NCBI RefSeq assembly: GCF_947507565.1
Contig: NC_089183.1
Coordinates: 682,001-746,000 of the forward strand
Length of the DNA: 64,000 nucleotides
Source of the DNA: Oscarella lobularis
Lineage: Eukaryota; Porifera; Homoscleromorpha; Homosclerophorida; Oscarellidae
Direction of reading: 5' to 3'
Position numbers and translations under genes: made by a program. Below are positions 38,101 to 49,458 of the stretch, one piece after another; position 1 is the stretch's first letter, and the number at the start of each line of letters is the position of its first letter. A model generated the notes under the pieces. The model did not search any database. It had not been told where the DNA came from and saw nothing but the letters and a program-made list of their open reading frames with translations.

Positions 38101-39592
38101 ACGGGCTATAGAACGGAAATGGACTTCAAACTGAAAGTACGGGCTAATTCGAGCGCGTCGAACGTGCTTCTTGAGTGTGCTTCTTAGCCTTTTTGGAAAT
38201 CGAACGATCATCTGAATGCACTATCCGGAAAAATAAAGGTCGGTAAAGAAACCGTGTTTCTTCTCGACGGACACTGGGACGGAGAGGTGTGGCTCACAGA
38301 GAAGCAGTCGCCCGGCGCAAAGGCAGGCGAACGTCTATTTGTGCACACGTTTTTTTGACTGTTTAATCTCTTTATTAGTCTCTCCTTTGGAATCCTGATA
38401 GCAGTGTGAGGTCAGGTCGACTCAAGCGTCACGTAATCGATTTGCCAGAGCAAGGAGATTTTGAATCGGAACGGTAGAGATAGAAGTAGCTAAGGAAGAA
38501 TCTAGAGAGGCATTGTGGAGTTGTCTAGGCTTTGGAAAAACGTCACGGAAGCTATTATCAACGAAGATCAGGTATGATAGGTGGAGACACACCGCAGAAC
38601 GCTTGAGGAAGTTACATGTCTGCTATTAGTTAGAAAACCTCTAAGATTAAAGAGCATGCAGCTGTTTACATGAGGCACCCAAGGGGTCCCCTAATCTAAC
38701 GGCCCCTGCTGCGAGAGGGTCGACCAGTTATGATGATACTCTCTTTATTAGACAAGAGCGACCGAAGAGAAGGCCGTTCTGGAGGATAGGCAAAGGAAGG
38801 AGGAAAAAGAGCGCAAGACGTCGCGCGTCGAGTGGGTACCCAATCTATTCGAAAAGGATTCCGACGGCGAGTGGGTGTACATTCATCGAAAGTAAGTAAG
38901 ATTACAGGCTATAGACGTCCTTCCACACGCATACCGTGACAATACGTGCAGAGTTCTTGCAGGAGAAAGCTAACAGTTTGTATATCACATTGCGACGTGG
39001 GTCCTAGCCTGTCATACCTTGTGTTGGCTTGCATGCGTGAGACTTCTAGTAGTGCATACCATGTAGGCACACGCGTGGCTTCACCTAACTGCATGGTCTA
39101 AGAGGGGTACCGTAGTTTGGCTGAGAAGACTTTTAATAATCCCTATCGCGTCTTGTTCTTTTTTACTGCAGCGTTCGGCCGTGGGACGCGCGCAACGACG
39201 TCTACGAATACGACGTCAACGGCGTCATCAAAACGCGAACGCAGCGCACGATCGTTCCCCTGCGCGCGCCGAGCGTGCACAATCTCTTCCTGACGAAGAC
39301 GAAACAACGAACGTCGACGTCGACTCCAACCGCCGGCGCCGAAAACAAAGTCTTATCCACATTGCCGGTGACCTCGACGAACGGAGACGCCGTCGCCGAG
39401 CTGAAGTCGTCCGTAGATCGACTCGTCGTCGCGGAGAAGGAAAATCGGGAGAAGTTATCGCAGATTCTAATGGAAATCAAAGCGAGGCGAGGGGGAGAGT
39501 CGAGCCGCGGCGCTTTGGGGTCGTACACGTGGCTAGTTGTTGCTGTCATGGCGATAGCATACGCGATGGCGGCGTGGCTTCCGGCTTGGTAG
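35117..39592 (+). CDS. OSBPL5/8: Oxysterol-binding protein-related protein, ORP5/8 type
   Basis: About 20 exons, beginning 35117-35146 and 35316-35373 and ending with a long last exon from about 39174 to TAG at 39590. The N terminus is polar and Ser-rich, with a coiled segment ([17 protein letters not shown]). A PH domain spans about 35900-36530 ([38 protein letters not shown]). The lipid-transfer ORD spans about 37250-38480: [25 protein letters not shown] and the family signature [15 protein letters not shown], split by an intron near 37665. A C-terminal membrane anchor follows ([19 protein letters not shown]). PH, ORD and a C-terminal anchor together define the ORP5/ORP8 group, which exchanges phosphatidylserine for PI4P at ER-plasma membrane contacts. 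Small exon edges around 36800-37200 are less certain. Confidence 0.88.
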
Positions 39593-39630
39593 ATAGGGAG
39601 GGAGATCTATTAGTGTTTCTAGTACCTCTA

Positions 39631-41637
39631 TTATTTAGTTATAGTTTTTGGTGACTTGCTTTGTGCTCTGGTTAGAGATAGAGCTGATAGCAATGCCACG
39701 GTGAACATTACGTAGAAGACGCTTTTCCAGCCGAATTGGCTTGCTATGAAGCCAATCGTGGGGCCTTCTAGGATAGCGCCGGCCGTACCAAAACCTAAAA
39801 ATGTTTCAATATTTTAATTGTGTTAAATTTGAAGTTCCTACCGTTAATGAAACCGATGACGGAGCCTTGCATGTTCCTGCCATCCTGTTTGCCTAGTTGG
39901 GCTGCTATGGGTCCCGTTATCATTGTGTCCGAACCACAGTTTGTAAATCCCGCTAGGAACAGAAATAGGATGTTGAACGTCATTCCAAATGTTGAGGTGT
40001 AGAGGAATAGGAGGAAGGCCACCGTGCTACCAAGAAGGCTAAACGTCGTGCATAGAATAGATTGACTGTTAAAAAACCTTGACAATGAAAAAAGGCGGCG
40101 AATAAATGCTGTATGTAAGAGACGGCATTTCTTTCTAACTTGTCGGCTATATAGCCTAAGCTGACTGATCCCGCTACGCCGCCAACGTCGAAAACGGTGG
40201 ACAGTAAGCCAGCCTGTACTTCCTTGTATTCGAGCTAGATAAGGAAGTGTAGTGCGATGGGACTGTAGTATAGATACCCTGTAATGTTTACCTCTTCGTA
40301 AAGATACATGGGTAACCACATGAGCATTGTGTAGCGGACGGCTTTTGTGCCAAAACAAGCCAACGCCGTCTCAGTCATACCCCTACAATTAGAATTACAG
40401 ATACCAGGATACAGCTACTTGTTAATGTACATAAAGGATTTATCCGTGCCCCTTCCCCCTCAGGGCAATAGTTGCATGCACCTTATGCTAAATATTTGAG
40501 TGAGTCCGGGAGCACTGCCCTGGCGTATTTCACGTTTGCTCTTCAGATCTATGTCCGAATTGAACTCGTGTTTACTTGGAGGCGGTCTGAACAACCAAAG
40601 TACCAGAAGTCCGAGTAGACCCTATAAAAGCAAAATCAACAAACGATCGGGTAATCTTTGTAAATCTTACAACTACGGCAGAAGGCAAAGCGAAGCAGTG
40701 TCTCCATCCAATCATTTGCAGTCTCACCTGCGGAGTGAATCAATTCATACAGTGAAACATTAGATAGTTGATAGGTGCGGCTACCTGCTTATTTTGGCCC
40801 ACTTATAGTTTTGTTAATTACAGTCCAGGTAATTAAATCGTCCATCTGCATATGTGGCCAAAATAACCAGGTTCCATGTACAGTTGATCCTTCATTATTT
40901 ATCAAAGCAGTAATGAAGGACCGACAGTAAAGGGAATGTTTCCTTATTACCGCTGTTGCTGCTGCAACGATGCCACCAACAAAGGCAGACGTGCCAAGAA
41001 GTCCAAGCACAGTGCTTTGCTCATCTCCAGGAAACCAGGCTACTATTCCTTTTACAGTGCTTGCCCAAATAAGTGACTGTAGAAACAAGGACAAGGCGAG
41101 TGAATATTGTTAGTATGTAGTCAGGAAGTGTACCTGAGAAATTCCGTTGAGAAACAAAAGGAACAGCAATAGAGGAAAGATGTTCCAGTATCCAAACGAA
41201 AACTACTGAAAATAACTCAACAACAAATACTCTTAGCACCATGGTACTCCTAACCATAGAAGCAGCAGACAGTAGCATGCACGAGCCCATCGTCAGCCGA
41301 GCACCTAGTTTATCTGCACTTCCACCTAACATCATCTTTAAACAATAGCAGTTTGAGTTACTAAAATTCAGATCTGTGTTATAATTAGATAAACCTGGGC
41401 GAGTGCATAGGGAAAGATGAACGCCGTGTCCATCCAGCCGAGTTGGGACGTACTCAATCCCATTTCCGCCTGCATGTCTTTCTTCACCTAGTAGGACATG
41501 AGGTGGACCTGCAAACTACTCCTTCAGACGCGTACCAAACTAAGCGGTTTCCTCAGAAGGTAGACCGCCGCGTAGGAGCCCCAAGCGAGCATAAAGACGC
41601 CAATTTGATAACGTCGATGAGCCCCAAGAGACTGCAT
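39631..41637 (-). CDS. SLC37-like sugar-phosphate/phosphate exchanger (MFS)
   Basis: Read on the minus strand from MQSLGAHRRYQIGVFMLAWG (first exon 41637-41536, next exon from 41487) to a stop at 39631. Recognised parts in order: helix 1 then YLLRKPLSLV; GLSTSQLGWMDTAFIFPYAL; GSADKLGARLTMG; a segment with VKGIVAWFPGDEQSTVLGLL; GLLSTVFDVGGVAG; GPIAAQLGKQDGRNMQGSV; and a final GWKSVFYVMFTVALL helix. Organisation and motifs fit the organophosphate:phosphate antiporters (SLC37 and bacterial GlpT). Which SLC37 member, and its substrate, cannot be told. The end lies 38 nt from the stop of the convergent ORP5/8-like gene. Exons in 40380-41340 were not all defined. Confidence 0.75.
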
Positions 41638-41770
41638 ACTGCACCAGGGCCCTACACAGGCTTGAGGCTGCTCCCTAGCGCGCTCGAACGAATGCAAGTT
41701 TAGAATCCGACATGCATTTATTAATTCAGACACGCACAAATAACATAATACAAAAAGTCTCTCCTATAAT

Positions 41771-42199
41771 CTAATAACGATATTTCGTCGAATAGTCTTT
41801 GGGCGATATGACGAGACCGCGTCCCTTGCGCGCGCCCCTGTAGATCGTTTCGAGAATGTCGATCATCTCCTGCTTGTCCTCGATCGCCCAATTGATCTTG
41901 TTGTTATTTCCCGTGCCCAAATCGATCATCATGTGCTTGTTTCGATAGAAGAACATCAACGTGCACGGATCGTAGAGTTCGTACATCTTGTTGAAGTCGG
42001 GAACGGCCGAGATGTCGACGACGTAGACGACGACGTAGTTTTTGACGCGTTCGGCTATGCCGTAGAGCGTCTCGTCCATTTTCATGCACTGGGGATCCCA
42101 GTCGTGCCCGAAACGGATCACGACAAGCCGATCCTCTTCGGCGAGTATCGCCTGATCGACTTGCCAGCCGTTTTCGAGATGGGAGAGCATGTAGGACAT
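41771..42199 (-). CDS. TXNL4A: U5 snRNP 15-kDa protein TXNL4A/DIM1
   Basis: A single uninterrupted 142-codon frame, the exact length of the animal protein, beginning MSYMLSHLENGWQVDQAI. It includes RFGHDWDPQCMKMDETL, the thioredoxin-fold segment that lacks the usual CxxC, and ends STKYRY. It is a core U5 snRNP component of the spliceosome, essential for splicing and mitosis. In-frame Met codons upstream add unconserved sequence, so 42199 is chosen as the start. It is intronless amid intron-rich neighbours. Confidence 0.97.
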   Translation of the reverse strand: MSYMLSHLENGWQVDQAILAEEDRLVVIRFGHDWDPQCMKMDETLYGIAERVKNYVVVYVVDISAVPDFNKMYELYDPCTLMFFYRNKHMMIDLGTGNNNKINWAIEDKQEMIDILETIYRGARKGRGLVISPKDYSTKYRY

Positions 42200-42417
42200 T
42201 GTGAGACGTTGGGAGAGACCGAGAACGACGAAAGTGGTTAGACAGTGTACGGGGAGTTCCGTGCACATGCGCGTTTGCAATTTCTGGAGTTTCGGCGTTT
42301 TTTCGGCTCTCTGTAATGCAGAAAACGACGAAGGAGGAAGATTCCGTCGCGTTTAGCGAAATGCTATTGCGAAGCAATCGTGACATGATCGGAAGATGGT
42401 AAAATAAGCGAGTTTAG
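42200..42417. promoter_or_regulatory. Bidirectional promoter TXNL4A / EMC6
   Basis: Only 218 nt separate the divergent starts of two housekeeping genes, so the promoters must overlap. No TATA box is evident. Confidence 0.5.
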
Positions 42418-42931
42418 ATGTCAGAGAAAAAGAAGGGGGTCCCTTTTTCTAGCCGCACAGCGTTGGCTCTTCTCGCTGGAACGACAGCCGGCATACTAGG
42501 TCTTACAGGCATCCTAGGATTTGTCTTCTACATCGTTGCATCGTTCTTCGTATCGGTGAGAAACGAGCATGTCAATAAATTATTATTATTTTCGTCATTG
42601 TATCTGTGCTTTTCTGGTCTCAGTTTCTTCTTAATGTATCAGCTGGATCAAAGTGGAATCGCTACGTCATATCAAGGAGTTCGCTGTGGAGTGAAGGAAT
42701 CGCTAGCGAATTATTTGTATCCTTTCACTGCACGTCACGTGGCAGTCTCCGTCCCTCCCTTCCCTCTTTGTTGAGGGCTCTGTATCGCGACGTATTGCAA
42801 AAATGCAACTCGAAAGGATTAGGTCCCTGATTCCTCGGAAGCATAACCATTACGATGGTATTTTCCTTGATTCTCATTCTCAGACTTATGTCCTATTCTG
42901 GACGTTCTTATATGGCATGGTGCATGTATAA
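42418..42931 (+). CDS. EMC6: ER membrane protein complex subunit 6
   Basis: Three exons: 42418-42555, 42624-42716 and 42884-42931, 279 nt, 92 residues. Conserved core GTTAGILGLTGILGFVFY and C terminus TYVLFWTFLYGMVHV match animal EMC6 (about 110 residues); the N terminus is shorter. The protein is an integral subunit of the EMC insertase, which places tail-anchored and multi-pass proteins in the ER membrane. Overlapping AATAAA-like motifs begin at the stop codon. Confidence 0.9.
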
Positions 42932-43489
42932 TAAACAGAGAAATAATAAACAGAAAAGGGGGAAGAAGAGAACTACACTGAGATCATCTTGCGGGCATAC
43001 CATAGGAGGTGGCACTTCCTTGCTCATATAATCCCAACTGTTATAGTTTTGTTTCTTTTTCTAAGGAAAAGGTCACAGCTGGCATTTCGAACTTTCCTTG
43101 CATCACGTGATGACCAATGTTGTGGGAAAGAATCTTGCCAGCCGAAACAATTCAAATAGGAGTGTGAAGCCAGAGGGCTAGTAGGGTCTAGGCATAGATT
43201 TGGTACTCGACATCAAAGATTTCACCTAAAATTGTACAAGACCATATCTCATGGTCTAGGTAAGCGTTACTGTATCTGCTAGTATCCACTGGCGTCACCT
43301 TTTATGCCGCCGTGGTGAGTACGATCGGGATGATTCGCATTCTAAGTTCATTGTTGCAAATTCGGCTTCCAGCGTTCGTTCCCTGGTTCGTTCTCGTCTT
43401 TTATCGTAGCGTGCTTTAAATCACGTAATCGTCGTTGTTCCTGGTCGTCGTTGAAGCAGGGATACTAGATAGTATCCCTGGTTGAAGTG
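42932..43489. other. Intergenic, upstream of ROCO-2; part of duplicated segment
   Basis: From about 43120 the sequence aligns with 55320-55611 and then, after the insertion there, with 57209 onward. The first 100 nt after EMC6 resemble 49300-49400 and 63000-63080. No gene is supported. The region probably carries the ROCO-2 promoter. Confidence 0.5.
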
Positions 43490-46400
43490 ATGAGCCTGGA
43501 AGTCGAAGTGGGTTCATTCGAGAAAGGTAAACCTGGCTGCAGATAGACGTCGTTCGTAAGTCATAAAGTGGGTGGAACAGCTAGGCCCCGCACGAGCAAA
43601 TGGTGTACAGCGCGGCCTTCATGCTGCGATATTTACTAGCAGCAGTACTAGGAGGTCCTCGCTTGCCGCCGCGGCTTCAGAGAAAATATTTGAACAACTT
43701 TAACCAACCAAGCTACTCTTATCGATAGAATACGCAAGGAATGAGAAATCCTACGAAGGTACGACACGCACCAAAGAACGTATCCGGCGACGAGACGGAA
43801 TTCGGACCAAATTCCGTCGGCGCTCAAGCGTGTATTAAATTTGTAGAAAGTTTCACTTTCATCGATGTCGCAGTTTTGCCACAAACGCGAAGAGTGTCTC
43901 TTACCCCTACCCTAAGTTGTGATTCTTGTGGATGCGATTCTTCTGAATTGGATGCCGATGCATGTGAGAAAGGCGATTTTCATTCTGAGGCAGGCTACTG
44001 GGTATGTTGTTATATAGATTACTGCTTTGCGTTGAATGCAACGTACAACTTTAGGGAAGATTTCCTTTGTTGACTGCGTGCGAGAGGAATGACGTTGACA
44101 TGGCTAAACTACTTATCGACGCTGGAGCAAATGTCAATGAGGAAAACGAGGTACGTTGTTATAGATTACTAAAGTGGATTTTGTTTTGGGTTGAACTTGA
44201 ATGCAACTTACAACTTTAGGGAAAATTTCCTTTGTTGACTGCGTGCAAGAAGGATAACGTTGATATGGCTAAACTACTTATCGACGCTGGAGCAAATGTC
44301 AATCACGAGGCAAACTGGGTATGTTGTTATAGATTACTAAAGTGGATTTTGTTTTGGGTTGAATGCAACGTACAACTTTAGGAAGGGTTTCCTTTGTTGA
44401 CTGCGTGCAAGAAGGATAACGTTGATATGGCTAAACTACTTATCGACGCTGGAGCAAATGTCAATCACAAGGAAAACTGGGTATGTTGTTATGGATTACT
44501 AAAGGGGATTTTGTTTTGCGTTGAATGTAATGTACAACTTTAGAAAAGATTTCCTTTGTTGACTGCGTGCGAGAGGAATAACGTTGATATGGCTAAACTA
44601 CTTATCGACGCTGGAACAAATGTCGATGAGGCAAACGGGGTATTTTTAGATTACTGAGGGAATTTTGCGTTGAGTGTAATGTACATCTTCAGGCAATGTT
44701 TATTTTGTTGATTGCGTGCCGGAACGATAACGTTGATATGGCTAGACTACTTATTGACGCTGGAGCAAAAGTCAATGGGGCAAACGGGGTATGTTGGTAT
44801 GCCGTAGATTACTGAAGTGGACTTGTTTTGTGTTGAATATAATAGAGAATGTTTCCTTTATTGACTGCGTGCGAGAATGATAGCGTTGATATGGCTAAAC
44901 TACTTATCGACGCTGGAGCAAATGTCAATAAGGCAAACGGGGTATGTTGTTATGGATTACTGAAGTGGATTTTGTTTTGCGTTGAATGCAATGTATACAA
45001 CTTTAGGAAAGGTTTCCTTTGTTGACTGCGTGCAAGGAGAATAGCGTTAATGTGGCTAAACTACTTATTGACGCTGGAGCAAATGTCAATGAGGCAAACA
45101 GGGTATGTTTTTATAGATTACTGAAGTAGATTTTGTTTTGTGTTGAATTTAATGTACATCTTTAGGGGAGGTTTCCTTTGTTGACTGCGTGCGAGAATGA
45201 TAACGTTGACATGGCTATACTACTTATTGACGCTGGAGCAAATGTTGATGAGGCAGTTAGTTGAAACCGTTATTGCATGTGTTTTAACTTACATTTTTCT
45301 TCTTTTTTCAAAGACTAGACGAAAAACATTACTTATAAAACTATCTGCCTTGGGACGTCATATGATGGTTGAAGTGCTTTTGAGAAGTGGTTGCAATCCA
45401 AATGCGCGAGACGAAGTAGTGTATGATCTCAAATTGACGGTTCTAAAAATCTTTATTTCTGTAATTTAGAAGGAAAATACCGCATTATTCTATGCGTGTT
45501 TGCACCGTCATTACTTGATTGGCATATTATTATTAAAGTTTTGTCCAAATCTATCATCTGATGTAAGAGTTTATTTATTAGTAGAGGGGGTACATAGCGT
45601 ATTATCCAGTCATTTCTAGCCTGACATTTTGCTCACTATTGCAAAACAGCATCAATCCTGTTCTCGTATTTGAATAGTTTTGCATTTTAATCTCTTAATC
45701 AATTTTGTCTAGAAATTTCACCAGACGCTGTTAATCTTGTTAAGACGATTCTCGTTCAATCGCCTTTTCTTGCGGCGCTTCGAGATAAGGTTTACGCTGT
45801 AGCTCAACAGAAATAAGCATACTGTTTTAATTAATATATACAGGATGGCCGTTTTCTTTACGAGTTGCCTTGTCCATTAAAACTTAAAAATGTGCTTTTC
45901 GATTTTTGGGCAAGTCGCACGCTCGCAAGTTTATTTTGATGAGACTTGGTTTTAGGTTCAGTATCAGTATAAAGAGCTCTACGCGCAAGGAACAACAAGG
46001 CCAAACAAAATCAAAGTTTGCGTTATTGGTGAGGCCCGAGCTGGCAAGACTACCCTTATAAAATCTTTGCGAAATGTCAACTGGCGAGAAGGAGGCGATG
46101 ATCAACGTACTGCCAGCGTTGACGTCACCGTTGCCAATACCAAATTCGCGGGCGAGCTTGTGTTTTGCGATTTCGCAGGACAACCGTTCTTTCGCAAAAC
46201 ACACGGGCTGTTTTTTTCTCCAACTTCAACGATCTTCCTTCTTGTTGTTGATCTGAATGAAAAGAAGGAAGACGAAATAAGAAGGTCGAGCCATTATTGG
46301 GCGTCATTTGTAAAATGCAGCGTGTTCCTTGCTAAAAAAGCATACGTTGTTGTAATTGGCAGCAAAAGAGACGAGCTCTCTTGCCAGATTTTAATCGAGA

Positions 46401-48818
46401 CTGAAGCGAAACTGAAACATCTTGTCCGCTACCTTCAGGCTACTTTTAGTCAATGGTTTGAATTTGTTGATGAGGTTTTTCTTTTAAATTGTCGTGAAAA
46501 GAGTTCAAAACAACTAAAATCATTTCAGCGAACTCTTGGTGAAGTCAAATGTCGTGCTCTCAAAGTAACGGAACGAATCGAAGGGCTTGTTTTAATTCTC
46601 TGGTTCAATTACACCTCATGTTTTTAGGAGACTAGAGATGTTCCAGCTGTTGTCGAGGCCGCAGAAACGATCTTATTACCGATTCTGCGAAATCCCAAAT
46701 CTACCAGCACGTCACCGTCAGTTTTTCAGAAGGCAATGAGATATTTTAGTCGCCGCTATCGACTTACTGAAGACCTACGTCTAAACGCTATCTCTGTCTT
46801 GAAAAAAGATGGTCTCATTTTCAACGACGAGGTAAAGTGATCGTAACTCTGAAAGTCAGCTGTTTATTGATTTATGTGTAGACCGACTCTGCTTGCATCC
46901 GGTTTATTCAGGCTGACGCTTTTAGAAGAGCTATGGTGCAAACTTTCTGTTCTGGTCTATCAGATGAGGTTCAAAGTCTTGCCTTAGACTTTCTACAAGC
47001 TATTGGAGAAGTAAGTGCAGACGCAGTTGATGTTCTTTGAGTGTAAGTGCAATGTTTAGATTCTTGTTATTGATGACAATGTTATTTTGGATCCTTTGTG
47101 GCTGTGTCAAAACGTTGTTGGTCCACTCTTGTCTCCTAAAAATTTTCCCATACATCTTGATTCGTCTGCATCCGGCACAGCCACTAAAGAAAAAATTAAG
47201 AGAGTGCTAGAGATTTTCAACAAGCGAAAGTGGGAAAATGTCGACGATACAATATCTCTTCTCTGTAATTTGGAAATATGCTATCCGATTTCCGAGCAAG
47301 CGGACACGTACCAGTTTCCCGCACTAATTGAACAACAGCGTCCACCTCACGTGTGGCGTGACAATCGTGAAATGACAGTCTACGTTGGACGCCGCTTGAT
47401 GAGCGAAGAAATAACGGACATAATAACCCCAGGAACTATGCCATTTATTCAAAGCAGAGTACGAAACACTTCGTGCTTTTCTCCTTCAAAGCCCGTCGTT
47501 TGGCAAGGAGGTCTATTGATTGAAAGGACAATTGACCGTCATTTAGTCGAAGGAATGATCGTATTCCAAGATCGCGAAAAAGCGATTGATTTTATCGTTC
47601 GTGGGCCCGAGCATTCTGAGCAGCAATGTAAGAAGCACCTACAAGATTTAATGGATGTAGGAACGAAAGTTCTTCAAGTAAAGAGTCCGGGTACCTTGCA
47701 AAGTCTCTGGTACATCAGTTTTACACAACTGAAACAACTGATCGACTTTCCTATTGCACACAGAGCAGACACTGTTTCGGAGACTATGAAAATTTCGAAA
47801 TACTCTACCGCACCAGTGTGTCATCCGGAAGGAATCAGAGATACATTAAAAGACCTCCTTGCCCTCCCTGACGATCATTTCTCTTTTCTTTCCTTCGAAA
47901 CCCGCGACGTCATTTGTAAATGTCTTGAGAAGGATAGCGAAGGAAAATCAGCATTGGCTAAATGTCTGCTGGTCTCACCAGTTGAGAGACTTCGTAGTGA
48001 ATCTGCTGAGGAAATGCTTAAGCTTTGGAGCAATAATCTCGAAGCCACAATAGAAAGCTTTGGGGACGTCGCACGAGCATCTGGCGTGCTCTATCTTTTG
48101 GCTATTCTAAATAGCTGCGGTGCTCTTGAGCTTTCTGAGAAAGAGGTAAATAGAAGCGTTCTCGGTTAAGACTCTCGAATTTATTTTATGTGCAGAAAGC
48201 AGCCGCTCAAGAAGATTTGACGTTTTTTGAAGCAAATTCTGCACCTGCAATAGCGGCAAGTAAGCAGTTACTGTGATTTTAGAAAAGAGTTGGTGTCATT
48301 TGCGTGGTACATTTGCAGGGCGAGCCAAGCGTCTGTCAGGGAGAAGTTCTACTGTCGCGTCGACAGATTTGGCATCAGGTATGGCTTTTGTCCAGGGCAT
48401 AATATATTACTGCATGGATCGGATACTTCTAAGTTGCTTTTATGTACTGAAAGTTCCTCTGTTAGAATTGGATCTAGACTTGCCACCCACTATGGAAGAA
48501 AGAGTTGAAACTTCTAAACGAATCCAATCTGTGTGGCGTCACATCGGAAGAATCTTAGGACCAGAACCAAAATTCGAAGATCACGATTTGCACGAATGCG
48601 AACAAGAGCGATATGATCGCGACCGCGCCTATAAAATGTTGGAGAAATGGGAAGCAAAGCACGGGTCAAAAGCCACTCGAAGGCATCTTATTGACGCAAT
48701 GATAAGAGAGGATTGCAGAGCCCAAGTTGCCGAGATCTTTCCAGGTGAGAACTTTTCAGGTATAAGTTTGATCAAAAAATAATAAGTAATGCTCTTAGGA
48801 TTTTCAGATACACAGTGA
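43490..48818 (+). CDS. ROCO-2: ankyrin array-ROC-COR-death protein, 5' end damaged
   Basis: Close relative of ROCO-4. The first exon at 43490-43526 (MSLEVEVGSFEK) is followed by sequence matching ROCO-4 exon 2, but the acceptor is GG instead of AG near 43950 and the first ankyrin unit has two internal deletions. Eight ankyrin exons follow at 44055-45255, then a diverged ankyrin (GRHMMVEVLLRSGCNPNARDE) and linker exons. The ROC exon is 45956-46564 (GEARAGKTTL, DFAGQ, GSKRD). The main COR/death exon runs from 47060 to about 48145 (LKDLLALPDDHFSFLSFE). The C-terminal death domain is at 48476-48744 (SVWRHIGRILGPEP), and a tiny last exon ends at 48818. The frame is open through ROC, COR and both death domains, so the main body looks functional. 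The true start needs a transcript. Confidence 0.75.
44055..45255 (+). repeat. Array of eight exon-sized ankyrin units in ROCO-2
   Basis: Exons 44055-44150, 44220-44318, 44382-44480, 44544-44639, 44693-44788, 44846-44941, 45007-45102 and 45166-45255 each encode one repeat of 30-33 residues (FPLLTACERNDVDMAKLLID type). The introns of about 52-70 nt are also near copies of each other (GTATGTTGTTATAGATTACT start, CAACTTTAG end). The unit period is 149-165 nt. Intron copies show that whole exon-intron units were duplicated. Confidence 0.92.
45910..45955 (+). other. GC-AG intron in ROCO-2 where ROCO-4 has GT-AG
   Basis: After TTTTGG the donor is GCAAGTCGC. The matching ROCO-4 intron (59581-59627) begins GTAAGTCGC. 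The frame requires removal here, so this is a single T-to-C change that converts a GT donor to a GC donor. Confidence 0.65.
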
Positions 48819-49458
48819 ATACCCAGTCACTTTGTTATACACTAGTACCCCAGTATACTACTAGTGGCCGCACTCGTAGCCCCACTACATCTATGTCCTT
48901 TTGTATTTCTACACGAAAGCTTAGCTTATACCGATTACGTAGTAAAGCCAGTCGTTTGTATATTTTTGTGACCTTTATACGCTTTAGTCTTAGTGCCCTA
49001 CCGCCCTCATTTATTCGTTACGATTTGTATGCGTTAGGCTTGTTTTAGAACACGATATGCTGGTTTATGCATTAACCATTGCTTTTATGGTTTTGAACTG
49101 TAATTTCTATAGCCACGTGATTTGTCTAGCAATAAGATTTCTCTGGTGTTGATCGTCTCTTTAGAAACCCTTTGTGATGTTGTAGGAAGCCACACGGCAC
49201 ACTAGTCTGGGAGGTAGGCCTGCTGAACCTTTTTCCTTGCCCATGTCATTGATTCTTACTCTTATTATGGACATTCTTAAAAGACACGGTACACGTACAA
49301 TAAATAGAGAAAAGAGAAGAAGAAAACTATGCTGAGTTCATCTTGCAGCATACTCAGGATTCGGAGGAGGCAACTTCTCTCCTGGTCCAGGTAAGATATC
49401 GCGTAAGGAAACCCCACAAGTCCTCGTTTCCTTAGAGAGAGAAAAAAACTAGTCTACC
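48819..49458. other. Intergenic with decayed EMC6 last-exon copy
   Basis: Matches 62488-63151. Near 49240-49300 it resembles the EMC6 last exon and its 3' flank (TTGATTCTTACTCTTATTAT, then GTACACGTACAATAAATAGA), but with indels and no open frame. The rest holds the ROCO-2 3' UTR. Confidence 0.5.
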
